From Coenobita brevimanus (lineage: Eukaryota > Arthropoda > Malacostraca > Decapoda > Coenobitidae), in contig CM064732.1 in NCBI GenBank assembly GCA_032717465.1, forward strand, positions 21,711,812-21,775,811: a stretch of 64,000 nucleotides of DNA. The letters are read 5' to 3'. The notes below the pieces were generated by a model. That model ran no database searches. It had not been told where the DNA came from and saw nothing but the letters and a program-made list of their open reading frames with translations. Shown here in pieces: positions 1-12,239 of the stretch. A program made the translations under genes and the position numbers. Every line of letters begins with the position of its first letter. Within the stretch, counting starts at the first letter, position 1.

Positions 1-408
1 TAAACAGAATAATACTTGTGGTCGAAACGGACTTGTATTTATAAAATCATAATGAAACAGGAAAAACTCAGGAGTTCGTTGGGAGGCGATATGGTTCATA
101 AAAAATTATGATGATGATGATGGTGATAACGATGATGGTTCATCAAAAATGATGATGATGGTGATGGTGATGATGATGATGATGAAGAGGAGGAAGAGGA
201 GAGGTGAAACGCAGTGTCAGAGATTGGTAAGGTGGGAAGGAGAGAGGTAGGTAAATGTCTCTAATCCTCTTGAGACCACGCAGCGTTCAAATGTGGTAGT
301 AAGAGACTCCCAGTTACATACTCCTCTGCCATTTTTTGGGTGGATAGTAAGTTAATATTTGCTAGCTCGTACATTACTTGGACAAGACTTAGATGTTGAC
401 GTGGTACA
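1..408. other. AT-rich flank with short GAT runs
   Basis: No gene or element is recognised. The stretch holds imperfect GAT/GGT trinucleotide runs around positions 108-200 and a short purine run, then ordinary AT-rich sequence up to the foldback repeat. Confidence 0.4.
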
Positions 409-494
409 TGGAAGTACTCAAGGAGCAGTTATCCCTTCGGCTAATGAAGATCACAAGCACTTCTTCCATATCCATAGATTTTTTTCCAGTGCAT

Positions 495-586
<92 letters not shown>

Positions 587-682
587 TGAGAACTTTCCAA
601 GAGATGGAAAAAATCTATGGATATGGAAGAAGTGCTTGTGATCTTGCTTAGCCCGAGGGATACTTGCTCCCTGGGTACTCCC
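409..682. repeat. Foldback repeat with (TA)n core
   Basis: Two arms of roughly 85 bp (about 409-493 and 597-682) are inverted copies of each other, nearly identical over the inner 40 bp (for example GATCACAAGCAC at 449-460 and its complement near 632-643) and about 80-85% alike further out. A pure (TA)n tract (497-583) forms the loop. The layout fits a foldback MITE or an inverted duplication. Short reading frames across it are only translated repeat. Confidence 0.75.
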
Positions 683-689
683 TTATAAG

Positions 690-1985
690 AGTCAGTTTCT
701 GCCAAAGAGTCTTATACTAACACAGTTAAAGACGTTATACTCTTCTTCCTAGACAAGTTCGGCCCTACTTACGATCTGTCATGGCAAACTGTTCTGGTGG
801 ATTTAGGGGGCTGCTCACCACCTCTTCCTCAGTTTATGTCTACATATTGAACATTAACAGATAATGATTTTCTAAGCATTTTCCTACAAGTGAACTTTCC
901 TAAGCTGAATAAGGCGGTCTGTAGGTACGAAGAACTAACACCGTATTGAAGGGTTATTCTTTTTGTATGATATTTATGCGTACTGCAGACTGTATAATGA
1001 ACCTAATATAGAAATGAATAGTTATGTATATAATACTAGCATGATATCATTAACAAATGGAAGGTGTTAATAAGTCTCCTTGGCTAAAGAGAATGCGTAA
1101 AAAAGACTGATTATGATTATAATAATGGTGATGATGATCATGAGTATTGATGATGGTGGTGGTAAAGAAATACATTATAGAAAAGGGAAACGAATAAAGG
1201 GAGAATTAAAGGAACAATTAAAAGTATAATAAAACAGAAAACAAAAGCATAATGAAGAGGGAAAGATATAATAAAATGAATAACAAAATATGGTAATGAA
1301 ATGAGAACCGGAGAGGAAAACGACTTAGCCCTTAAACCACGGCTGGCGACTTATCAGTACCATTATGAGTAATGCCAGACGATTTTCTTTTGCCACTAAG
1401 AATCCTTCCAGGATGTGAAGTTAAAAAGAGCTAAAAAAAAAAAAAAAAAGGGAAGATGAAAGAGGAAAGGAGAGTCGAAAGTAGCTTATATGAGAGAAAA
1501 ACATTTGATGGAAATATTATGATTTTAAAAAACATAGAAAGGAATGTGGTGACAGAACAGAGATCGTAATCAATATACAATAAAATTTTACGTAATTATG
1601 AAATTTACTCTATATGATGGCTGGTATTAAGAGCATATGTGAGGATATGTATGCTTCTGAGATGGAGTCAGGATTCCGAGGTTTTCAATGCTGCTTGAAT
1701 GATGACGTGGCCCATTGAAATTAGGCAAACGTTTGGTTAGTTCCTCTTTCTCTCAAGTTTTACTTAGTCTATCGACCCTATTTCATTCCATTCGTTGATG
1801 GGAGAAGATGTCTGAATAAAGATAATGATGATGATGATTAAGGGTAAAGAAAACAATGTGATGATAAAATTTAGGTTATAAATACTACAGACAAGAGAAC
1901 AGCCATGATTGATAGTGAAAACTTGAAAGGGAAATATGAAATGCTATTACTGAGATGGTTAACCTGACAAAAGAAAAAAAAATAC
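690..1985. other. Unassigned AT-rich spacer
   Basis: No reading frame with recognisable protein similarity and no repeat family I can name. It contains short homopurine runs (for example about 1420-1500), a poly(A) run near 1434-1449 and scattered GAT runs. I see nothing else in it. Confidence 0.35.
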
Positions 1986-2007
1986 AGGGAAGTAAATTTG
2001 ATAAAAT

Positions 2008-2009
<2 letters not shown>

Positions 2010-2068
<59 letters not shown>
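2010..2068. repeat. (CA)n microsatellite
   Basis: Uninterrupted CA dinucleotides. It lies just upstream of a long purine-rich tract. Minus-strand frames through it are poly-CV translations without meaning. Confidence 0.95.
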
Positions 2069-2070
<2 letters not shown>

Positions 2071-2159
2071 GAAATGAGAACAGAATAATGAAACAAATAT
2101 CGAAAAATAAAAGAGAAACTACGTAATAACGAAAGGGGAGCATTACAAGGAAAGGCAAA

Positions 2160-2625
2160 GAATGAAGAGGTAGGAACGCGTGCTGGTGGTGGCGAGATTA
2201 AAGGTGTGAAGTAGTTGGGAAGGGCGAAGAAAGAAGGAAGAGGAAAAAAAAGAAAAAGAAACTCAAGCCAAGAGAAAATGGTACGAAGAACAGAAGGGAA
2301 CGACTGTATGATATAGAAGGGAAAGTGAAGAGACATAATGTACAGAAAAAGACATGGAGGAAGAAGAAGAGCAGGAGGAGAAGGAGGAGGAGGAGGAGGA
2401 GGAGGGAAAGAAGCAAAAGACAAAGGAATGGCATAGAAGATTAAAGTCGAGGACAAGGAGGAGGAGGAGGACGACGACGACGAGGAGGAAGGGGGGGGGA
2501 AGAAATGAAGGTAGGATAAGAAAACTAGTAATGGGAAGAAAAAGAAGGAAAAGCAAGATGAGGGTAACAGAAAGAAGCAGAGGAAGAGGACTGACTATCA
2601 GCTTAAACAAACAAATATAAAAAAA
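2160..2625. repeat. Purine-rich low-complexity tract
   Basis: Mostly A and G on the plus strand with GGA/GAA triplets, densest at 2354-2480. It produces spurious frames on both strands (poly-E/R on plus, poly-S/L/P on minus). No gene is supported. Confidence 0.85.
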
Positions 2626-3289
2626 AAAGAATATCATGAACCTCTGGGTAAAGTGTTTCAAATCTGCAGCAGCAGCAGCATCATGCACGACATACAGATC
2701 CAGGAAAGGGGAGCAACAAAAGTGACTGACAGTTTCTAAATACCTGAGAAGAAGTAAAATCCAACTATCCAGTTTACAAACAACCACACAAGCAACCAAC
2801 AAACATAGTCAAGTAAACAAACAAACATGCGTACGGACAGCGAAGAAACCAAATACAAAACACTCATCGAGGCAAAAAAGCAGATCGGCCATTCATCCAT
2901 TTTATTTGCCTCCTCTGGAATATAAGGACCTATGCTTAGTCAATTCATTCACCACATAACAGTACTTACTGGAATAACCTTCAGACTCAGGGTAATAAAG
3001 CAGCAAAATGGAAACACATGAAATACAATGACGGACACGAAAAGGGAGAGTGGCTGGGAAGGAAGAGCAAACAAGACTAGATAGTAAGAAAGAAGGAGGA
3101 AGAAGGTTAGAAACTGAAAGGATCAGCAATAAATATGAGGTAAGTGCTAAGGAAATATGAAAAGCAAGACAGACATGGCAAATAGAGATGGGTAAATAAA
3201 GGGTAGATATGAAAATGTGAAAGAAAACTAAGGTGAAAATAAAATATGACATAATACATGAGGAAGATGAAAGAAAAGCATTCGGGAGC

Positions 3290-3564
3290 CGAATGCTAAT
3301 CGCCCACCAGGATATGCTGTTGACCAAGTCCAAGATTTTGGCCATATCTTTATACCCTGTTTTCATGTTGATAGCTCAAGCCCTTCATGAGACATAATGG
3401 TGTTAAAGGAAGGCGATAAAAATTAGTTAACTTTGGCAGCCATTTTGGTGACCTTGACTTTGACCCCGAGTGCCCATTTTCGAACTCGGCCAAGATTTTG
3501 GCTATGTCTTGATACCCTGCAGGTTTCATGTTAATAGCTCAAGCCGTTCAAGAGATATACTGGG

Positions 3565-3648
<84 letters not shown>

Positions 3649-3693
3649 CAGGTAATAACGTTATCGCTCCGCCTTCTAAAAGCCGGCGATAAT
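3290..3693. repeat. Composite repeat: tandem core, CA tract, terminal hairpin
   Basis: Two diverged core units (about 3305-3400 and 3470-3560) share the phrases CCAAGATTTTGGC and ATAGCTCAAGCC. Between them is a GACCTTGACTTTGACC box. A pure (CA)n tract follows (3566-3647), then a hairpin-forming end at about 3660-3692 (TTATCGC pairing with GCGATAA). The order core repeats, microsatellite and short structured end matches what is known for pearl/HINE-type non-autonomous elements; the assignment is inference. Confidence 0.55.
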
Positions 3694-3994
3694 AAAGTAA
3701 AATAGGAGCTAAAAACGGGATGCAATGACAAAGAAAGGAAAAGAATTATGTATAAGAACGGAGAAGTGAAATGATATGTACGATGAATATTACGGGATGA
3801 CAAAAAAAGTTGTGAAAAATTGTATGAAATGATGAAAACAGAAAGAATAGCCTATACAGGTAAGAGAAAAGAGATAGGTAGACAGAGAGATAGAGAGATT
3901 CAGATATACAGTAGATGGATAGATGGATATTGATATACAGATAGACAGAATGATGTGTATATCTATATCTGTCTAACTAAGCTACTTTTACTCT

Positions 3995-4107
<113 letters not shown>

Positions 4108-4659
4108 CTACAATAATTCAGTGCCAGTCCGAATTTTTTTAATACTGATAAATGCACTATAAATATTAAAGCGCCAATTCTGTTTATGGAGACCGTAGTA
4201 ACAATCTTGATGTAGTATTACGCATTTTGTAGGTACTTGATCATTGAATAATACGACCCAATGAGATCTGTACCTTTATTCCTCCCTAAAGGTATCTAAA
4301 AACAGCGTTTTACTTAAAAAAACATAATTATCAACATGAGAGGGATAGGGTTGAGTGCGAGAGATCTCGGGGAGAGGGGAGGAGGGACAGAAAAAAAAAA
4401 AAAAATGGACCTCTTCAGTCGGAGGAGGTCCTCCATAACCCGAATAAAATCGCAACGCGGCAGCAAGAATATGTTAAAGACCTCATTAAACTGAAGAAAT
4501 TAATGGACACCGAGTCGAGATTTTTTTGTTTTCCAAGTGTTTCTTTTAAGGAGACAACTGCAATAGTCGTCCGGTCTAGCGTGAATATAAGAGGCGTCAT
4601 CGTAGTTAGGGTTTAAAATCCAAGGAACTTTGAAGAAAAAGGCATGGCAATAGCAAAAA

Positions 4660-5004
4660 TAGTCAAAAAACGAAATACGTAGAGGAACAGTAGAAAGATG
4701 AAAGTAATAAGATACAGGAGATGAAACTGAGAAGGGAGAAGAAAGATTAGAAAGCAAAGAAAAAGTCAAAGAAAAGTGGAATGACAACCGAAAGACGTGT
4801 CGCTGAAACATTTACAGTAAATGGAAGAAAGACGTAAAAAAAGTAAGAAGAAAAAAAGAAAAGAAGAGAAAGAAAGTGAGAGGATGTTTTTGAGGTATGG
4901 TTACGGATGTAGAAGTGCCAAGTGGAAGAAGAAGAAGAATTAATTACTTGATTACAGTACAGAAGAAGAAGAAGAAGAAGAAGACCAACAACAACAACAA
5001 CAAA

Positions 5005-5040
<36 letters not shown>

Positions 5041-5324
5041 AATAATGATGATGATGATGATGATGATGAAAGACGATAAAGGGAAAACGTGTTGTGGAGA
5101 AGAAGAAGAAGGAGAAGAAGAAGAAGAAGAAGAAGAAGAAGAAGAAGAAGGAGAAGAAGAAGAAGAAGTGTGGAGAGAATGTTGTTGAGCCGTGGTTACA
5201 GATGTTGAGGTGTGGAGGTGGCAGCTGTCAGTCCAGGGAACATGGAGGGGGGTACGGAGGAAGGGAGGGAATGAGGGAGAAAAAGGAGGTATGGCTGAGA
5301 AATAAAGCATGCGAGACGGCATGA

Positions 5325-5371
<47 letters not shown>

Positions 5372-5400
5372 TAGAGACAGAGAGAGAGAGAGAAACATAA
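4660..5400. repeat. Compound purine and GAT microsatellite region
   Basis: A run of purine-rich sequence with (GAA)n at 4960-4984, (GAT)n at 5005-5068, (GAA)n at 5098-5168 and (GA)n with (GACA)n at 5325-5392. All frames here are low-complexity translations. No gene is supported. Confidence 0.9.
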
Positions 5401-5649
5401 GAACATAAGAAGAGAGGATAACTGCAGTAGGGGCAGCTCCCAGAAGAGTAAGTGAACTACTAGAATGAGATAAGGACAGCGAAGAAGAAGGCTCTTCCCC
5501 ATCCTCCAAACCCTCCAGCCGAAGCCGGCAGGAAAAAGTCAGAAGGAATACCACGCAATATAGAACACCTGGCGTGCACATTTTATACAATAGAGTGAAA
5601 GGAGAGAATATAACCTGAAAGGGAAAAGGAATGAATTTATACTGGTTAT

Positions 5650-6576
5650 ACGAAGATTTTTTTTTTTATGTCCACCCTTTATTTGTTATACCGGTACGCT
5701 TATCTAGCCTATGCTTGAAACTCTCAGTGGAAGGGGCAGCAACTACATCACAAGCCAGTTTATTCTATTCGTTAACTACTCTGTTGCCAAACCAATTTCT
5801 ACTTATTTCCCTACTAAAATGGAATTTATCTAGTTTGAAATCATTACTTCTAGTTCAATCATGTATGTTCGCTTTAAGCACCTTGCTAATAATTACTTCC
5901 GTTATTTAATCCCTTCATCCACTTCAACACCTCAATTAATCCTTCCCTTACTCTACGCCTTTCTAGTGAGTGCAGGTTTAGATTTTTCGGTCTGTCTTCA
6001 TATGAAAGGTTCCAAACATCGTGTATCATTTTGTTCATTCTTCTCTGTACATTTTCTAACGGATTTATATCCATTCTATCGCAGGGACACCAAAATTGTA
6101 CGGCATAGTCTAAATGTGGCCTTACAAATGCTAGATAAAGTTGCAATATTGCTTTAGATGTCCTATTGCTCACGATCGTGAAATAAATCCTAGGACATTA
6201 TTTGCCTTATTTTTTGCATTAATACACTGTTGCCTTGGTTTGAGATCTCTATTAATCATAACTCCTAGATCTCTCTCGCATTCCGATTTACTAATTTCTT
6301 TGTCATCAAAGTAGCATTTAGTATTTCCAGTGGTCTTGCCTACGTTAAGTACTTAACTTTTATCAACGTTAAATTCCATTCGCCAATTTTTAGACCATTT
6401 GATCAGTATATCGAGGTCCATTTGTAAGTTAAGGCAATCGTCAGTCGAGTTAATGATACACTCTATTTTTGTGTCATCGTCAAATTTGCTAATACTGGTA
6501 GTGATTTCTAATTCTAGATCATTTCTATATCTAACTAGAAAGCACTCAGAGAGCTCACACGTTGCCCAATGTCATT
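5650..6576 (-). pseudogene. CR1-like LINE reverse transcriptase, C-terminal part
   Basis: On the minus strand the translation runs, with frame breaks, from an FDDDTKI phrase (a changed FADD catalytic box, near 6470) through EFNVDK to the C-terminal region with VRPHLDYAVQFW and LSYEDRPKNLNLHSLERRR. These are typical of the RT downstream region of CR1-type non-LTR retrotransposons. The piece is separated from its N-terminal part (7454-8300) by two insertions. Multiple stops and the lost FADD box show it is dead. Confidence 0.75.
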
Positions 6577-6579
6577 GCC

Positions 6580-7122
6580 ATTAAAAAGGATCCGGATCCC
6601 CCCAAAAATCTAATAATTTCTTCCTTGGTCCATGGCCCACCTTTCCACAAAATGTCATTGAAATTCATTAAAAACTATTGAAGATATTGTTCGGGATACT
6701 CCTGATCCGGATCCACCCCAAAATTTAATCACTGCTTCCTTGGCCCACGGCCCACCCTTCCACAAAATTTCAATAAAAGGCATTCATAACATTTTGAATA
6801 GTCCTGCTAACAGATCTGTGGATAAGGGATCCGGATGCGACTCCGCCCAAAAATTTAAATAATTCTTTCATGGTCCATGGCCCACCATTCTCCCAAATTT
6901 CATAAAAATTCATTGAGAACTTTTGGAGATATTGTTCGAGATATTCTGGATCCGGATCCGCCTCCAAATCTTATCATTTCTTCCTGGGCTCTTGGCCCAC
7001 CTTTCCTCAAAATTTCACCAAAATCCGTTTATAACTTTTTGAGTTATCCTGCAAACTGACAGACAGATAAACATACAAACCAACCAACGTCTGGTAAAAC
7101 ATAACCTCCTTGGTGGAGGTAA
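6580..7122. repeat. Composite tandem-core repeat inside LINE
   Basis: About four diverged units of roughly 120-150 bp each carry a GGATCCGGAT-type box, a TGGCCCACC box and an AAAATTTCA box (near 6590, 6700, 6830 and 6950). After the last unit come a GACAGACAGATAAACA stretch (7060-7078) and an end with a small hairpin (CCTCC 7106-7110, GGAGG 7116-7120) followed by TAATAA. From memory, this end is widespread in marine animal genomes. It lies inside the CR1-like RT, so it is an insertion. Class is uncertain; pearl/HINE-like is my best guess. Confidence 0.6.
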
Positions 7123-7167
7123 TAAATAATATGGGACCGAGTACCAATACTGATCGCTGTGGTACAA

Positions 7168-7453
7168 TGGGTCACAAAAGTATCGGTGCACAGGGTGTCC
7201 GATGCCTACCGGGAACATTCGATCAACTACTGATGGTTACCAACCTCTTATTGTGTAGTAACAATGTTTAAATAAAAATAACAGTTGCTATATGTTTTGC
7301 AAGAGGATATTGCTTTTTGGCGATATACAGTATAACACCTCCCGACATCAGGGCTACCAACGTGTGGTAAGTCGGACACTAATATTTCCGTGACTTTCGT
7401 CCTGTGTTCCAAAATGTTTCACGCATATTATGCACCGATACTTTTGTGACCCA
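7168..7453. mobile_element. 286-bp MITE with perfect 23-bp TIRs
   Basis: The first 23 bases (7168-7190, beginning TGGGTCACAAAAG) are the exact reverse complement of the last 23 (7431-7453). The host is the CR1-like RT: outside the insertion the minus strand reads VTSGVPQ, and the break falls inside that box. The flanks suggest a short duplication (ACA, or CA). No coding capacity. I cannot name the superfamily. Confidence 0.85.
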
Positions 7454-8300
7454 CACCGCTAGTTACTAATCCCGAATCCGACTTAGTTCCATTTATTAAA
7501 ACTCTGCATTCGTCCCTTTAACCAGCAATCTATCCATTTTAAGATATCGCCGTCTATACCGTGTGCTAGAACCTTTCTAGCTAGTCATTCGTGTGGGATC
7601 CTATCAAAAGCTTTACTAAAGTCCAGATAAATATCATAAGCTTTATCTCTGTCTACCGCCTCATAAACCTCCGAGAAGAATGACAACGAATTTACGAGGC
7701 AGGATCGTTCTTGTCTGAATCCATGCTGACTTTTATTAATAAGATTAAACCTTTCTAAATTTTCCCTAATTTTATTTGCCAATATTGACTCTACATTTTT
7801 CCTACTATTGACGTTAGACTTAGTGAACGATAATTCGATGCAGCTGCTTTTTCACCTTTTTGAAAAATGGGCACTACGTGTGCGGTCTTCCACGCCTCTC
7901 CATCTTCTGAATTTAAAGAATAATTAAATAACATTAAAAGTGGCTGATATAACTCTTCTTTGGTTTCCTTTCCATTTTTTGCATGTATATACTGGCGATT
8001 TTTGAGATTTTAACTTATTTTCATTCAATATGTCCTCCTTCCAATGGTTATTTTACCAAGAATATTGTCCGCTTTATCATCGTAAGTATTTGCTGCTTCA
8101 GGGACCATGTCTAGATTTTCCGTGGCAAATACTGATACAAAGTAATATTTTAGGATAAAACACATTCCTTTATCTTCACTGGTAATGTTATCTGATTCAG
8201 TTCTGATAGATCGTATCCTATCTTTATTTTTCGTTCCGTGCATTTGGTAAAAACTTTTGGGATTCTCTTTCGATTCACTAGCAACATTAATTTCATAACC
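7454..8300 (-). pseudogene. CR1-like LINE reverse transcriptase, N-terminal part
   Basis: The minus strand shows NKSQHGFRQERSCLVNSL, then YLDFSKAFDRIPHE (RT motif A) and KVLAHGIDGDILKWI, all standard non-LTR RT boxes of the CR1 group. Another broken segment further upstream (8025-8243) is probably the pre-RT region. It belongs with the fragment at 5650-6576. Stops and frame changes make it non-functional, and no endonuclease is visible. Confidence 0.75.
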
Positions 8301-9052
8301 TTGCTTTGGAGGAAGAAGGCAGGGAGAGAAAGGAGGAATGATTGTGAAAGAATCAATGAGGTAAAGGAAGGAGGGGAGATGGACAAATAGATATAAGGAT
8401 GGAGAGATGGAGGAGTAGATAGATAAATGAATACAGAGAAGGAGGGACAGATAGATGGAACGATGGTAAATTGGAGAGTTGCATAGATAGAAAGAAACTG
8501 TGTTGGAAGGATGAGTATTGAGAAAGAAGGAGAGACACGGAGTCTGGGAAGGAAAGATAGGAGGAGAGAAGGGAGTTTCGGTTGAGAAATGAGAATGGGG
8601 GAGGTGAGAAAACGGGGGGGAATAAAGTGGAAGGGAAAGAAGCAGGGAGGAAGGATAGAGAAATGGACGAAGGGACGGAATGGGGGCTGGAAGGAGGGAG
8701 GGGAAAACGAAAGCGGTCGGAGAAATAGAAATTAGCTATGGTTGAGAAACATGAATGAGTAAACAGGGAAAGGGGGGAGAATAGAATGCAATGATGACTT
8801 GTTGAATGGATGGAAGTAAGGAGGGGCTGGAGGAGAAGAAGAGGGGAGGAATAGCTGTGACCAAGAACAGAGAAAGAAGAACTGAATTATAAGGGAAATA
8901 GTGGGAGGAGAATTAGGAAAGTATGCAAGGGGAGAGAAACACTGCCAGGGAGAGATGGAGAGAGGAAGGCTCTTGGTGAGAATTGAGGTATGTACAGAAT
9001 AAACAGTGAGGGAAAGAGGAAAGGAAGGAAAAGATTCTTAGTTATTAGTTAG

Positions 9053-9102
<50 letters not shown>

Positions 9103-9440
9103 TAGTGACGAACCACGTGAAAAGAAGGGGGGAAGGGAGTTTGAGGGAAGTGGTGAAAGGCACAGTAGGAAAACATGGAAGAAGAGATGGGTTGATTAGA
9201 GAAGGTTGCTTGGCTTTATTAAATTTTGAGAATCGACGAATGACGGAAGGAGGAGGAGAGAGAGATGAAAAAAGGGTAGGTATTAGTAAATAAAAAAAAA
9301 ATGTATGGAATGGAGGGAGAGTACAGGCGTGATTTAAAAAAAAATGTGAAGGAATCAGTGTGAGAAATTATGTATGGAAAAACGAATAACGGGTTACAAA
9401 ATGAGAAATTGTAATGAATGAAAGCAAGCTGGAAATTTCA
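8300..9440. repeat. Purine-rich tract with (GA)n
   Basis: About 1.1 kb of strongly A/G-biased plus-strand sequence (GGA, GAA and AGGG blocks) with a (GA)n run at 9056-9101. Frames are low-complexity. No gene is supported. Confidence 0.85.
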
Positions 9441-10058
9441 TGATAAATGTAGGTTAAGAGGAGCAGAGGACGACTAAAAAACAGACATGAATTTCAAACA
9501 TATTCAAGTATCCCTCTTTTAAATCACCACTCACACCGTGAAGAAGCCTGAAAATGTTAGAGTTTACTTTAGATATACACTTAACATGATTGGAAATGCA
9601 TCGCGTAAAACCGATGCCTTGAAAACATTCTCTAGCAAAAAGAACAGCAGAAAACAGCCTGTCTGGCATCAAGCCTTCATCCCGATCACGATCCTGCTGA
9701 CTGTTAAACCTCCAGTGACCCGAAGACATACAACTCGTCCTTTTCACCTCCCACCCGCTATCAGTACAGTACCAGCTCACATCACACCCTGTATAATTTG
9801 TTCTATCAATAGGTGGGAGTTGGAACTATTCGGAAAAAGTTTTTTCTATTATCTCCGGACCATTAATCTTGATAAATTATTATTTTTCCTTTGTCTTACA
9901 CAATTGAATTACTGTATTTTAAACAACTTCACCACACATCAGCTACCTATACTTCTATTTTTCCGTTGCTGAGATATGAAGAGATCAGTGGGAATGGTGC
10001 CATTCTGTCAAAACATTTATGAATATCAACGGTTGTTGCATGAGTTTCTTCATGTTAG
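9441..10058. other. Unassigned spacer
   Basis: Overlapping frames on both strands (plus 9538-9972, minus 9454-9780) have no motif I recognise and no repeated sequence elsewhere in the window. They may be LINE-derived because a LINE scrap adjoins, but I cannot support that. Confidence 0.3.
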
Positions 10059-10560
10059 TCACTGCGATTGATGGACGATGTGAGTACTGAGAGTGAGTAT
10101 GTCAACAATGAATCGTTCTTTGCGAAAACTATACTGCCTGCCACTGATCACACGTAGTTTGATTAGATTAATGGCAATATCAAATACTTTACCAAGAGAT
10201 GTGATAGCTATGGGTCTGTAATCAGAGAGATCAGAGGAACTTCCTTTCTTTGGAACAGAGTGGATGTTGGCTTTTTTCTTGGAATTAGGGAATGATAAAG
10301 TACAGTGCATTATGCATAATCTGAATGATTTACCTGGAAGAGGGGCAAGTTCGGGGGAACACTGTTTCAGAACTATTGAAGGAATTCCATCTGGACGTGA
10401 AAGTTTCTTGGCTGGTAAATATTCTAGGGAAAATATGAAGTATTTAGTCTGTGCCTCTGTGGAAGTTTCGGAGAGTCAAGTTCTAGTACGGGAACATTCT
10501 GTTTGATTTCTTAAGCCAAGAATATTATCTTTTCCACGAGAGTCATTTACAATGTTTCCG
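10059..10560 (-). pseudogene. LINE reverse transcriptase fragment
   Basis: The minus strand reads DGIPSIVLKQCSPEL, then PKKGSSSDLSDYRPIAITS and GRQYSFRKERF, which correspond to the fingers/palm boxes of Jockey/CR1-supergroup RTs (usually PDGIP, NYRPISL and QYGFR). It stops before the catalytic boxes, so it is a short relic. It resembles, but is clearly diverged from, the Jockey/I-like family found five times elsewhere in this window. Confidence 0.7.
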
Positions 10561-11190
10561 TTTGTAGATCTTAGCTGGAGAATATTTACTGACTCGTTAA
10601 AGTTACTACTGGAAGAGCCGCGAGTTGACTAATATAGGCTAATATCATAAGATTATTTCATAGTTTCGATGCTTGGTTGTGAAGAAAGTTTGATTTAGAG
10701 ATATTTACTTTAGCTTTTGCATGGTTTCTGTCAACTTTAAAGTGATTGCAGGATCTCGTTTATTATTGTTATTATTATTATTATTTTTTAGTAAGATTTA
10801 TATGCTAGGCACATTTGGGTCGTTGCTCTGGCAGATCTGCAGTCGAACCATTTTGAGGAATTCGATGGTTTAGTAATTGTTGACAGAGTATGAAGAATTC
10901 TAAACCAATTGTATTAAGTTATTATTGTGGGACTGGATAGAAATAATGTCAGTGGACATGAAATTTTTGCCATGGAATATCTGCTACATAATTTCTAAAT
11001 CTAAATCCAAGTTTATATTGCAGACGTCCTCAGATGCTTCTTACTTTACCTACTTCACTACAGATAATAACAAGCAAACCCTATTGCTCAGAAAACAACC
11101 CTGTTCATCACACACCAGATAGGTTGGCACATGTCTAACTGTTTTTACCATTATTGTTCGAAAAAAAAAAAAATCCTCACAACACGTTCA
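10561..11190. other. Unassigned AT-rich spacer
   Basis: AT-rich sequence with an (ATT)n run at about 10765-10785 and no recognisable protein or repeated element. Possibly the 5' remainder of the adjacent LINE relic. Confidence 0.3.
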
Positions 11191-11199
11191 GGAAGGTGA

Positions 11200-11220
11200 T
11201 TTTCTCTCTCTCTCACTCTC

Positions 11221-11265
<45 letters not shown>

Positions 11266-11339
11266 ATCTTCTTCTTCTTCTTCTTCCATATTGGAAGAAG
11301 GTTTGAAGATGAGTATGAGAGAGAAGAGAAGTAAGCAGG

Positions 11340-11375
<36 letters not shown>

Positions 11376-11728
11376 TGGGTATGCGATATAACTAACTTTT
11401 GATGTTTATTTCCATTTTGAAGTGTGTGCCGACGACAGTGAAACATTTCCTTAATTACGAGGTACATTCGGAGATTATATATGCTTTTTTTTTTTTTTTT
11501 TTTACAGATCTGTGGATTAGATTTTTTTTTTCATTATTATTCTTTCCAACATGATTGCTGTTTTCTTCTATCTTTTTACCTACCGGCGTAATTTGATAGT
11601 GTAGTGGGTGGGGGAAAGCCTTCCTCTTCTCTGTCCTTTTCTCTTACACGTTATTTAGATTTGGGTAGAAGTGGCTTATTTTATCCAACATATAACATCG
11701 CCATGGACCAGCAAGCCACCTGTTCCCC

Positions 11729-11771
<43 letters not shown>
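11200..11771. repeat. Cluster of (CT)n and (GA)n microsatellites
   Basis: (CT)n at about 11200-11262 followed by CTT repeats, (GA)n at 11345-11373, poly(T) at 11486-11504 and (CT)n at 11731-11771. The (CT)n and (GA)n blocks about 100 bp apart are complementary and could pair. No gene is seen. Confidence 0.85.
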
Positions 11772-11774
<3 letters not shown>

Positions 11775-12239
11775 TTTTATTCATACCTTTAAGCTGCAAT
11801 CACAACATGCACTCCACTCCTATGGCTTTTTTGCATTTCCAGCTACAGTTTATTCATTTTACGTATTATTACACTTCTAAATAAGTAAAACCAAACGCTA
11901 GACAAGAAGTGATCTAATCCACTCTGAAGTATAGTTATAATGACTGTATTTACAATACAATGTTTCCCGGGAGCCTGATAACAAAAAAAAAAAAAAAAAT
12001 ATCGTTGCCTTAGAAATAGCTGGCAGTGTTGAAGACCACTGTTATGCTGTATTTAAGCTACTTTCGTCTGTAAACAAGTCTATGGCAAATGTGTACAGGT
12101 TCTTCACGTTACTTTTATAAACCGTCTTGATAGTTTTAGGCACATTGAAAATGTTAACGCCATTAAATTTTATTCATAGTAATGGAAGGCTATTATCTTC
12201 GTATTATGAAGAACCTCTTGAAATTAGTGGGGAAAGAAT

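Noticed and set aside
5005..5168. Poly-D, poly-M, poly-E frames as low-complexity proteins
   Set aside because: They are (GAT)n and (GAA)n microsatellites readable in all frames.
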